From assembly GCA_938091165.1 (NCBI GenBank), contig CALKNK010000043.1:1-64000 (forward strand): a stretch of DNA of 64,000 bases, given 5' to 3'. The notes beneath the pieces were generated by a model. It made no database searches. It saw only the letters and a list, made by a program, of their open reading frames with translations, and was not told the origin of the DNA. The position numbers and the translations under genes were made by a program. This document shows, piece by piece, positions 1 through 7,252 of this stretch; within the stretch, counting starts at the first letter, position 1; the number at the start of each line of letters is the position of its first letter. Origin of the DNA: an uncultured Ilumatobacter sp. Its GTDB lineage: Bacteria > Actinomycetota > Acidimicrobiia > Acidimicrobiales > Ilumatobacteraceae.

Positions 1-93
1 TCACCCCCTGCTCGACCCGCACGACCCCATTTTTAAAAGTTTGGGTGGCCCAGGCCGATCACCGAAATAGTTTCCGACCCCGGCTTTGCCTCG

Positions 94-168
94 TCGGGGT
101 GGGGAGATTCGAACTCCCGGCCTCCTGCTCCCAAAGCAGGCGCGCTAACCAAGCTGCGCTACACCCCG
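94..168 (-). tRNA. tRNA-Pro (anticodon TGG)
   Basis: On the minus strand a full cloverleaf can be folded. The acceptor arms CGGGGTG/CACCCCG pair, the anticodon stem is CCTGC/GCAGG around loop TTTGGGA, and the T arm reads GGGAGTTCGAATCTCCC. Loop positions 34-36 are TGG, which decodes proline CCA. The discriminator base is A, and no CCA tail is encoded directly after it. Confidence 0.96.
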
Positions 169-204
169 TATCCGCCCTATTAGGCCCGGTGATCCTACTG
201 AGGT

Positions 205-699
205 TCAGAGCGCAAATGCTCCACCGATTGCGTCGGGGGGCGCTTGCCAGGCACGCTCCCCCACCAACAGCCCGGCTCGTGCAAATGCGTCAGCAAGTTG
301 CGAGACGTGGGTGTCATGACGGCGGTCGGTCGTGTCGAGGTTTGTAATGACCCGAACAACATCAAGGTACGCCCGTCGATAGACCGCGTCGTGACCTCGC
401 CCCGCTCCGGCCAATGCGTGTGCGAGTTCGTGGGCTGCAGTCGCGAGCGTCATCTGTGGGGCCGACAGCCTGATGGTTGCAGCGGAGCCCTGCGTGCGAA
501 CAGCACATCGCGTGGTTGACGACGAAGCGTCGGAACGAGCCTGCCGAACATCGACCACACCGCCTGGCCACCATGATCCACTCACCACACGCTCCAGTGC
601 CCCTTGGATCATCTCGAACGGCTGTATCTCCTCGAGGTCGGTGCCATCAAAGGCTGCAAGTTCCGCTGCGTACACCGCGGAATGGTCAGGATCACTCAT
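205..699 (-). CDS. HExxH putative metalloprotease, SprT/TIGR04338-like
   Basis: A 164-residue protein of unknown substrate. It carries the zinc-protease signature HELAHA at residues 90-95 and a further histidine at 103 (RGHDAVY), giving an HExxH...GH arrangement. That pattern is typical of SprT-like and TIGR04338-type actinobacterial metallohydrolases. There is no signal peptide or membrane segment, so it should be cytoplasmic. Its ATG overlaps the TGA of the DUF2786 gene in the tetranucleotide ATGA (696-699), so the two are almost certainly translated as a coupled pair and may work together. The zinc motif is visible in the sequence; the family name is recalled by resemblance only, and proteolytic activity is an inference. 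Confidence 0.75.
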   Translation of the reverse strand: MSDPDHSAVYAAELAAFDGTDLEEIQPFEMIQGALERVVSGSWWPGGVVDVRQARSDASSSTTRCAVRTQGSAATIRLSAPQMTLATAAHELAHALAGAGRGHDAVYRRAYLDVVRVITNLDTTDRRHDTHVSQLADAFARAGLLVGERAWQAPPDAIGGAFAL

Positions 700-1439
700 C
701 CGTTGGCCGAACGCGCAATTGCCTTGCGGCCCGGCAGCCGATCGCGCCCGACATCAGCGCCGCCCGCAGCCTTGGCGCCTGCGCCCCAACCGCCTGTTTG
801 CGCTGCGCTAGGAATGCGAGCCGTTCGAACCCGACCGAAAGCTGTAGCGGCGTAGTCATCAATCTGCTGCTCCCGGTCACGTGTCGCCAGCGCCCGCGCA
901 TCGCGTCCCGCTCCTTGTCCAGGCTGATCAGCGGCGAGTTGCTCCGCACGCTGCTGTGATTCGCCGAGCACCTCACCAATACGTTCCGCAAATCCAAACA
1001 AGAATGACCGCCGAAACTGCTGCGTCGCCGCTCCCGTCTGACGCCTTTCGGCAGCCATTTGCGAGGCGGCCTGCTGGTGCAGTGACGTATACATCACTTC
1101 AACGACATCAAGGTCACTTCGAAATCCCGCCGCCATTGCAACCGTGCCATGGCGACGCGACTGAAACACCACCCGAACATCATGTGCCTCAGCAACAGCC
1201 TGCAGTAGCGACAAACGCGCCCGTACGTAAGCGCCACGGCCCAGTTCGATCTCCGTCACCCCTAAATCGTCAGATGCCTCAACTGCAGCAAGACGTTCAG
1301 GATCTATCCGGTGTTCAGCGATCAACTCCGCTGCCTTGCGAGAAAATGCGTCCGCTTCGTGGGTGTTGACTGTTCTCTCAGCTTTGTCCAGCAACTTGCG
1401 GACTCTGACCAGTAAGTCACTCTCAGTCGTCGCGCTCAT
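696..1439 (-). CDS. DUF2786 domain-containing protein
   Basis: A 247-residue protein. The N-terminal 50 residues (LLVRVRKLLDKAERT ... ELIAEHRIDP) match the pattern of the DUF2786 domain, a short helical module of unknown function found in actinobacteria and phages. The middle part is a helical region rich in Ala, Gln and Arg, and the C-terminus is low in complexity. The start is placed at the ATG at 1439; another ATG lies at 1448, and the open frame continues upstream through the neighbouring tRNA-Gly, which cannot be coding. It is coupled by ATGA to the downstream HExxH gene. The role is unknown; a nucleic-acid or phage-defence link is only speculation. Confidence 0.75.
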   Translation of the reverse strand: MSATTESDLLVRVRKLLDKAERTVNTHEADAFSRKAAELIAEHRIDPERLAAVEASDDLGVTEIELGRGAYVRARLSLLQAVAEAHDVRVVFQSRRHGTVAMAAGFRSDLDVVEVMYTSLHQQAASQMAAERRQTGAATQQFRRSFLFGFAERIGEVLGESQQRAEQLAADQPGQGAGRDARALATRDREQQIDDYAATAFGRVRTARIPSAAQTGGWGAGAKAAGGADVGRDRLPGRKAIARSANG

Positions 1440-1528
1440 CTCAACCATTGAACCAAACAATGCGCACGATCTCGACCACGCAGGTGCGTCACGTGTGCCC
1501 GCGGCGCTACGATGAGGGACGTTATTTT

Positions 1529-1602
1529 GCGGATGTAGCTCAATGGTAGAGCCACAGGTTTCCAACCTGTTGACCGGGGTTCGATTCCCCGTATCCGCTC
1601 CA
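1529..1602 (+). tRNA. tRNA-Gly (anticodon TCC), CCA encoded
   Basis: A complete cloverleaf: acceptor GCGGATG/TATCCGC, D arm GCTCAATGGTAGAGC, anticodon stem ACAGG/CCTGT around TTTCCAA, and T arm CGGGGTTCGATTCCCCG. The anticodon TCC reads GGA glycine codons. The discriminator is T, followed by an encoded CCA. Confidence 0.97.
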
Positions 1603-1802
1603 GAGGGGGAATCGTAGAGTTCGGCGATTTCTCTTGTAGGAATCGACCGGGTTCTGCTGACTCCGATGTCGTTCTCTGATCTTGGCGGGTGAGACCACTT
1701 AAGCCCTCGATCAGCAGATTCACTGTAGCAAGCTGGAGCACAGCGCCAACGATTTGGGTGATGATCCGCTGGTGCAGGGACGGGAAAATGCGCTGCAGAG
1801 AG

Positions 1803-2051
1803 ATGCTAGCAACATTGGCTTTGGTGTCGGTCGACCTCATTCCGATCCTAAGTTTGCTTGGTGGGGACGTAGAGGATGAGGGAGTCGGGTTTTTGCTCGC
1901 GGCGTTGGGCTTCCTTGTGTTCGGATCGGCTAACGCCGCCTTAGTCCGGGTGAACGTGGAGAAAACGGAAACCCATGTGGTGTTCTCCGTATCCCTCAGT
2001 GACGAGGAACGTGTGATGGCTGGTCATTTCAAGAGCGCGTCGCGTCTCTGA
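1803..2051 (+). CDS. possible small two-helix membrane protein
   Basis: An open frame of 82 codons in the space between tRNA-Gly and the persulfide dioxygenase gene. From ATG 1803 it predicts two hydrophobic stretches (about residues 3-20 and 28-45), followed by a polar tail rich in Val, Glu and Thr. Codon choice is plausible for a gene. There is no clear Shine-Dalgarno sequence, and the in-frame ATG at 1788 is an alternative start. I recognise no family. It could be a real small membrane protein or a chance frame; the 1603-1802 stretch before it shows nothing else. Confidence 0.3.
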   Translation: MLATLALVSVDLIPILSLLGGDVEDEGVGFLLAALGFLVFGSANAALVRVNVEKTETHVVFSVSLSDEERVMAGHFKSASRL

Positions 2052-2067
2052 GGGCGACACCAGACGC

Positions 2068-3453
2068 TCAGCTCGATGTCAAGGCTGTTGCTTTCTGCCA
2101 AGCCCCGTATCCACCGATAATGTCGGACACGTCAGCGAAGCCTGCCTGGCGCAGCACGCTCGCTGCTACCGATGAACGGTATCCACCAGCGCAATAGACC
2201 ACAGTTGGAGCTACTGGGTCGAGTTCGCTGCTTCGCACTGGAAGTTGACCAACGGGAATAGTTATAGCCCCCTCGATGGAGCCATGTTCGAGCTCGCCCG
2301 GGTTGCGGATGTCGACAAGCTGCAGACCTTCGATGCCATCGCGCTGTTCGCTAAACTCGGCTGCATTCAGCCGCGAGGCGTGCTCAACTCGATCAGGATT
2401 TGCCGTCATCACAGCGAGCGGTTGCTCGAGAAAGCCGACGACACGATCGAAACCAATACGGCCGAGACGATTCTTGGCTTCAGTTTCGAATCCATCACCA
2501 ACAACCAACAAAATGTCGACATCGCTCGGGACGACTGAACCAGCGAACTCGGCGTAACGACCGCTAAGTCCAACGTTGATCGAACCGGCGAGATGCCCAC
2601 GGGCGAACTCATCGGGATCGCGCCCGTCAATGATCATTGCCCCACCCCCGACGAGACGATCGAAGCCATCGAGGTCCACCGCTTTCGGCGGCGCATGCTC
2701 GTCCAGGAGCTCCCGGTCTTGTCGGTTAAGCACAGCGTCATAGATGAAGTAGCTCGGCGCTGGAGGCTGACCCTCAGTCACCAGATCGAAGAAGGCTTGC
2801 TTGCCATCAGCGAGTAGCGCGTAGTTCGTGGTGCGCTGCGTACCGATCGTCGACCACGTGTCTGTCGACAGGTTCTTACCGCAGGCACTCCCCGCTCCGT
2901 GTGCTGGAAACACTTTGGTGGCGTCTGGCAATGTGAGCAGCTTGTCGTGCAGGCTGTCGTATAATTGAGCGGCCAGCTCTTCGCGGGTGAATCCAATCGA
3001 CGACAGCAGATCGGGCCGGCCGACGTCGCCAATGAACAGCGTGTCGCCGGTCAGCACCCCGTAGGGCTCGACATCGTCGGCGTGCTCCCACACCACAATG
3101 CTGACTGACTCCGGCGTGTGCCCGGGCGTGTGCCGGATCTCGAGGACCACCTCTCCTAGTTCGATGCGCTCGCCGTCGGCAAGTTTCCGCGACGAAAACT
3201 CAGTCTCGGCAACCGACGAGAACGCGATCTCTGCGCCGGTGGCTGCGGCAAGCTCAAGGTGCCCGGACAAAAAGTCGGCGTGAAAGTGCGTCTCAATGAT
3301 TAATTCGATCGTAAGACCGGCTTCAGCTGCGTCGTGGACGTATTCGTTGATGTCTCGACGTGGGTCGACCACCACTGCTCGACCTGACGATTCGTCACCG
3401 ATCAGATACGACGCCTGCGAGAGGCAATCGAGGTAGTACTGCGTGAACTTCAT
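2068..3453 (-). CDS. MBL-fold persulfide dioxygenase fused to two rhodanese domains
   Basis: A protein of about 461 residues with an N-terminal metallo-beta-lactamase domain of the ETHE1/persulfide dioxygenase type and two C-terminal rhodanese domains. Metal-binding residues are visible as HFHAD (57-61), H113 (HTPGHT), D138 (TGDTLF) and H186 (FPAHG). The second rhodanese has the active-site cysteine in VVYCAGGYRSS (C422). The first (about 265-350) has no cysteine at the equivalent place and is presumably structural. Likely role: oxidation of glutathione- or mycothiol-type persulfides to sulfite with sulfur transfer, in the cytoplasm. Two ATGs are adjacent; the second is chosen because AAGGAG lies 7 nt before it. 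Numbering here counts from the first ATG at 3456. Confidence 0.9.
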   Translation of the reverse strand: MKFTQYYLDCLSQASYLIGDESSGRAVVVDPRRDINEYVHDAAEAGLTIELIIETHFHADFLSGHLELAAATGAEIAFSSVAETEFSSRKLADGERIELGEVVLEIRHTPGHTPESVSIVVWEHADDVEPYGVLTGDTLFIGDVGRPDLLSSIGFTREELAAQLYDSLHDKLLTLPDATKVFPAHGAGSACGKNLSTDTWSTIGTQRTTNYALLADGKQAFFDLVTEGQPPAPSYFIYDAVLNRQDRELLDEHAPPKAVDLDGFDRLVGGGAMIIDGRDPDEFARGHLAGSINVGLSGRYAEFAGSVVPSDVDILLVVGDGFETEAKNRLGRIGFDRVVGFLEQPLAVMTANPDRVEHASRLNAAEFSEQRDGIEGLQLVDIRNPGELEHGSIEGAITIPVGQLPVRSSELDPVAPTVVYCAGGYRSSVAASVLRQAGFADVSDIIGGYGAWQKATALTSS

Positions 3454-3600
3454 CATTCTGCTCCTTCGGAAAAATCAATCGTTCCAACCGCAAGGTCGAT
3501 GACATCAACGAATCTTGGGTCGATGAGAAAACAGCCACTTGGGCACTCCGGCCGCCACTCCGGCACGAGACTACCCTGCGCTGATTCGGGTCGAGTTCAG

Positions 3601-3969
3601 TCAGCCGACAGCAAGAAGATCAACAACAAAGACCAAGGTCTCGCCGCCTGCGATGACACCACCAGCGCCAGCATCGCCGTAACCCATATGTGGTGGAATG
3701 GTGAGACGGCGACGGCCACCGACCTTCATCCCCTGCACGCCTTCGTCCCAGCCTTGAATGACCTGGCTCTGGCCGAGGCCAAAGCGGAATGGCTCCATGC
3801 GGTTCCATGATGCGTCGAACTCGGCACCGGTCGACCATGACACACCGACGTAGTGCACGGTGACGCCTTGGCCGGCGGCAGCTTCGTCGCCGTCGCCCAC
3901 GGTGATGTCGTCGATGACGAGCTCTGCGGGCGGATCTTCGGCGGGGATGGTGATCTCAGGCTTCTGCAT
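3601..3969 (-). CDS. FKBP-type peptidyl-prolyl cis-trans isomerase
   Basis: A 122-residue single-domain FKBP. The signature runs VTVHYVGVSWSTGAEFDASW, then PFRFGLG, VIQGWDEGVQGMKVGGRR and a terminal ETLVFVVDLLAVG strand. The enzyme catalyses proline isomerisation in folding proteins. No signal peptide is evident, so it is probably cytoplasmic. The start at 3969 (MQKPEITIP) is preferred over upstream in-frame codons because the domain begins soon after, and a TAnnnT box (TAGCCT) lies 8 nt upstream, fitting leaderless transcription. It diverges from the aminotransferase gene across about 110 bp. Confidence 0.93.
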   Translation of the reverse strand: MQKPEITIPAEDPPAELVIDDITVGDGDEAAAGQGVTVHYVGVSWSTGAEFDASWNRMEPFRFGLGQSQVIQGWDEGVQGMKVGGRRRLTIPPHMGYGDAGAGGVIAGGETLVFVVDLLAVG

Positions 3970-4077
3970 GGCAGTGCAGGCTAGTGGCCGGTCGCTGTGT
4001 CGACCCAAGACCAATTGTTGGTGCTGATTCATGTACACCCACCGGTGTTCATCGGCCCAGACTGGCACAATGGAGCC

Positions 4078-5289
4078 ATGCCCGGCGCCTTTCTGCATCC
4101 ATTCGCCAAGCCCAGCCGTGAGCGATTCCCCTCGATCACACACGGCAAGGGATCACTTGTCTGGGATCACACCGGCCACGAGATGATCGACGCGATGGCG
4201 AGTCTCTGGTACTGCCAGATCGGTCACGGACGCGGTGATATGGCTGACGCAATCGCTGGTCAGATTCGTCAGATCGAGGCCTACTCATGCTTCGACCCCT
4301 TCACCAACGGTCCCGCCGACGAACTGGCCGAGAAAATCGCCAGTCTGACCCCGATGCCCGACGCTCGAGTCTTCTTCGCCAACTCTGGTTCAGAGGCAAT
4401 CGATTCGGCGATGAAGTTGGCCCGGCTGACCCAAGTCCTCGACGGCCAGCCTGAACGCCGCTTGATCATCTCTCGCGTCCGCGGCTACCACGGCACCAAC
4501 TACGGAGGAACCAGCGCACAGGGCCTCCCACTCAACAAGGAGGGCTACGGGACGCTGCTCGATGACGTGGTGCAGGTACCGGCCGATGACATCGAGGCAC
4601 TGTCGATGCTGATGGCGGAACACTCGAACAGCGTCGCGGCCGTTCTCACTGAAGCTGTTCAAGGCGCAGCGGGCGTTTACCCGCCCAACGATGGCTACCT
4701 CGACGAAGCCCGTCGGCTCTGCGACCAGCATGGCGCACTGTTGATCTTTGACGAGGTGATCACCGGATTTGGCCGTCTTGGAACCTGGTTTGCAGCAGAA
4801 CACTTCGACGTTGTCCCCGACCTCACTGCATTCGCCAAGGGGGTCACCTCCGGCTACATGCCACTCGGTGGTGTCATCGTTGGACGGCGAGTCGGTGAAG
4901 CACTCGAATCAGACCGCGACTTTATCCTGCGCCACGGCTACACCTATTCCGGCCACGCCGCAGCCTGCGCTGCCGGCCTGAAGAACATCGAGATCCTCGA
5001 AAAGAACAAGCTCCTAAGGGCAGCCAGTGCAATGGGCTACCGCCTCGAGCGCGGGCTCCGAGCCATTGCCGCTGACGGAGGCGTCGATCACGTCCGCGGC
5101 GTTGGGGCCGTGTTCGCAGTGGGTCTCCGCGACGACCAGAATGCCGTGCAGTTGCGCGACGCAATGTTGAAAGCCGGAGTGATTACCCGGGCGATCGGTA
5201 CGGACACGATCACCTACTGTCCGCCATTGGTCACGACGGACGAACAGATCGACACCATTGTCGACGTGCTAGCCGAAGCGGTCGCCTGA
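4078..5289 (+). CDS. PLP-dependent class III aminotransferase
   Basis: A 403-residue fold-type I, class III aminotransferase. The cofactor sites are visible: SGSEA near residues 103-107 for phosphate binding, FDEVITGFGR with the pyridine-binding Asp near 225, and the Schiff-base lysine near 254 in FAKGVTSGYMPLGG. The family includes omega-amino acid:pyruvate, acetylornithine and DAPA aminotransferases. Nothing in the sequence or neighbours decides the amine donor, so no symbol is given. The start is set at ATG 4078 (MPGAFLHPFAKPS), which matches the usual N-terminus; the frame is open to 3997, but the extra residues look unrelated to the family. It converges on the dehydrogenase at 5340. Confidence 0.88.
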   Translation: MPGAFLHPFAKPSRERFPSITHGKGSLVWDHTGHEMIDAMASLWYCQIGHGRGDMADAIAGQIRQIEAYSCFDPFTNGPADELAEKIASLTPMPDARVFFANSGSEAIDSAMKLARLTQVLDGQPERRLIISRVRGYHGTNYGGTSAQGLPLNKEGYGTLLDDVVQVPADDIEALSMLMAEHSNSVAAVLTEAVQGAAGVYPPNDGYLDEARRLCDQHGALLIFDEVITGFGRLGTWFAAEHFDVVPDLTAFAKGVTSGYMPLGGVIVGRRVGEALESDRDFILRHGYTYSGHAAACAAGLKNIEILEKNKLLRAASAMGYRLERGLRAIAADGGVDHVRGVGAVFAVGLRDDQNAVQLRDAMLKAGVITRAIGTDTITYCPPLVTTDEQIDTIVDVLAEAVA

Positions 5290-5339
5290 CACGCCCACAC
5301 CTGGATTACGACAAGCTGCGTTGGGCCCAGATAGACCAA

Positions 5340-6260
5340 TCAGGCGTTGCGGAGGAGGTCAATTAGGCTACTGGTATCCCAGCGGTCGCCGCCGCGGGCG
5401 ACTACCTGCTTATACATCTGATCGACTACGGCGGTTACGGGCAAACGGGCACCATTGCGCTCAGCTTCTTCGAGACAGATGCCCAGGTCCTTACGCATCC
5501 ACTCGACAGCGAATCCGAAGTCGAACTCGCCCTCCGCCATGGTTCCTGCACGGTTGTCCATTTGCCAGCTCTGTGCAGCGCCCTTTCCGATCACACCAAC
5601 GACCTCTGCGATGTCCAGGCCGGCGCGTTCCGCAAAGTTCAATCCTTCGGCGAGCCCCTGCACCAATCCAGCGATACAAATCTGATTGACCATCTTTGCG
5701 AGTTGACCAGACCCTGATGGCCCGAGGAGCGCACACTGCTTGGCGAATACACCGATCACCGGAATCGCTCGTTCGTATACCTCAACGTCGTCACAGCCAC
5801 ACATCACGGTGAGCTGTCCGTTCTCTGCGCCAGCCTGTCCACCGGAGACGGGGGCGTCGACAAACCCGATCCCTTGCTCTTCGCACGCCGCAGACAACTC
5901 GCGGGCGAGGCTTGCAGAGGCCGTGGTGTGATCGACGAGGATCGATCCCGGCGCCATCGATGACAACGCACCCGTCTCGCCGAACACAACCTCACGCACG
6001 TCGTCGTCATTACCGACACACATCATCACGATGTCGACACCTTCTGCGGCCTCAGCTGGAGTCGGCGCAGCCTGACCGCCATTTAGCGCAACCCACGCCA
6101 ACGCCTTTGCTGCCGTGCGGTTGAAGACAACAACGTTGTGACCAGACCGCTTCAAATGACGGGCCATCGGAGCCCCCATTACGCCGGTACCGAGGAAGGC
6201 GATCTTCTTCCGGTCGTCTTCGGGGTTCTGACCGGAGGCAGCTGCGGTGATGTCGCTCAT
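5340..6260 (-). CDS. NAD(P)-dependent 3-hydroxyisobutyrate dehydrogenase family protein
   Basis: A 306-residue beta-hydroxyacid dehydrogenase. The Rossmann motif LGTGVMGAPMARHL is at 23-36, the substrate-binding DAPVSGG at 135-141, and the catalytic lysine is K189 in GQLAKMVNQ. The C-terminal helical domain is complete and ends in LIDLLRNA. Family members oxidise 3-hydroxyisobutyrate in valine breakdown, or reduce tartronate or glyoxylate semialdehydes; which applies here is not clear. The first 18 residues form a polar tail before the fold. It follows carD on the same strand but is about 170 bp away, so it probably has its own promoter. Confidence 0.9.
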   Translation of the reverse strand: MSDITAAASGQNPEDDRKKIAFLGTGVMGAPMARHLKRSGHNVVVFNRTAAKALAWVALNGGQAAPTPAEAAEGVDIVMMCVGNDDDVREVVFGETGALSSMAPGSILVDHTTASASLARELSAACEEQGIGFVDAPVSGGQAGAENGQLTVMCGCDDVEVYERAIPVIGVFAKQCALLGPSGSGQLAKMVNQICIAGLVQGLAEGLNFAERAGLDIAEVVGVIGKGAAQSWQMDNRAGTMAEGEFDFGFAVEWMRKDLGICLEEAERNGARLPVTAVVDQMYKQVVARGGDRWDTSSLIDLLRNA

Positions 6261-6402
6261 ATTCGTTCAGTCTTTCAGGTCACAACTGCACGTACGTCAC
6301 TACCACCGTGACCAAAATTAAAGCGAGCCCCGAAAACATAAGTTCAAGCAACCACAGCTCTACCACTTCGCCGTGTCCGGCCTGAATCACAGTTGGAGTG
6401 AG

Positions 6403-6422
6403 GCGGGGCGCATTCGCCCCGC
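6403..6422 (-). terminator. GC-rich stem-loop just after carD
   Basis: GCGGGGCG and CGCCCCGC pair perfectly around CATT directly downstream of the carD stop codon. There is no U-tract on the minus strand, so this is a weak or factor-assisted terminator, or an mRNA-stabilising hairpin. Confidence 0.5.
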
Positions 6423-6426
6423 TCCG

Positions 6427-6957
6427 TCACTTTTTTTTCTTCTTCGGTGTCTCTTCTTCGCCGTCTTTGAGAACACCCTTGGCAAGCGCCTCGTCAAGGT
6501 ATATCTCTGCGTCTTCGGCTGAGACCTTGAGGGCGGGCGAGATCTCGGACACGAGGTTGACACGAGCCCGTTCGTACATCGTGCGTTCAGCAGCAGACAA
6601 AGATGCGTCACGGTTGCGAGCAGCAAGGTTTCGAACGACTTCGGCCACCTGGTACACGTCACCACTCTTAAGCTTTTCCTGGTGATTCTTGAAGCGGCGG
6701 CTCCAGTTGCTCGGTACGCGCGGATCGGGCTTCGCAAGCACAGACACGAGGTCCTCTAGTTCGTCGGCCGATACGGGTGGCCGCACACCGACTTCGTCCG
6801 TCTTGTCGACAGGCACACGCAAGGTCATCTCGTTGATAACCGTGGTGAGGATCAGGTAGTCCTGCTTCTCACCGAGGAACTCCATCTTCTTGGTCCCCTC
6901 GACTTTGCACGCGCCGTGCTGCGGATAGATGACGACTTCGCCCTTCTTGTATTTCAC
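6427..6957 (-). CDS. carD: CarD family transcriptional regulator
   Basis: A 176-residue CarD/CdnL protein. The N-terminal RNA-polymerase interaction domain opens with YKKGEVVIYPQHGACKV and continues to TLRVPVDKTDEVGVRPP. The helical DNA-binding part carries the conserved WSRRFKNHQEKLKSGD, followed by ERTMYERARVNLVSEI. CarD stabilises the open complex at many promoters, notably rRNA promoters, in actinobacteria. The start is GTG at 6957, with AGAGG about 6 nt before it. The last residues are a lysine run (PKKKKK) encoded by a long A tract, which is longer than in many homologues and could aid nucleic-acid contact. Confidence 0.96.
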   Translation of the reverse strand: MKYKKGEVVIYPQHGACKVEGTKKMEFLGEKQDYLILTTVINEMTLRVPVDKTDEVGVRPPVSADELEDLVSVLAKPDPRVPSNWSRRFKNHQEKLKSGDVYQVAEVVRNLAARNRDASLSAAERTMYERARVNLVSEISPALKVSAEDAEIYLDEALAKGVLKDGEEETPKKKKK

Positions 6958-7108
6958 GCAGAACCTCTTTGGGGGTCAATGAGTGGCAACACGGCGAGTC
7001 CGGTCCCCACATCTAGATCGCAAGGGTAACGGCACCAGGCCCCATTCCGAACTCCGGCCTGGTACGCAACGTTGCCCAACTCACGTCGCTAGGTGTTCAC
7101 TCACGAAT

Positions 7109-7185
7109 TGGCGCCCCCGGCAGGACTCGAACCTGCGACCGACGGGGTAGAAACCCGCTGCTCTCATCCACTGAGCTACGGAGGC
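7109..7185 (-). tRNA. tRNA-Arg (anticodon TCT), CCA encoded
   Basis: A minus-strand cloverleaf: acceptor GCCTCCG/CGGGGGC with one G-U pair, anticodon stem GCGGG/CCCGT around TTTCTAC, and T arm GCAGGTTCGAGTCCTGC. Anticodon TCT reads AGA arginine codons. The discriminator is G, and CCA is encoded. Confidence 0.97.
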
Positions 7186-7252
7186 GTAGCAGAGTCAACT
7201 GTATCTGCACTGCGCTGATGCACTTCGTTCCGTCAAAACGAAAGCCGATACC

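Noticed and set aside
1436..1840. 134-codon minus open frame across tRNA-Gly
   Set aside because: It reads straight through the tRNA gene in antisense and has no family-like content; the frame is accidental.
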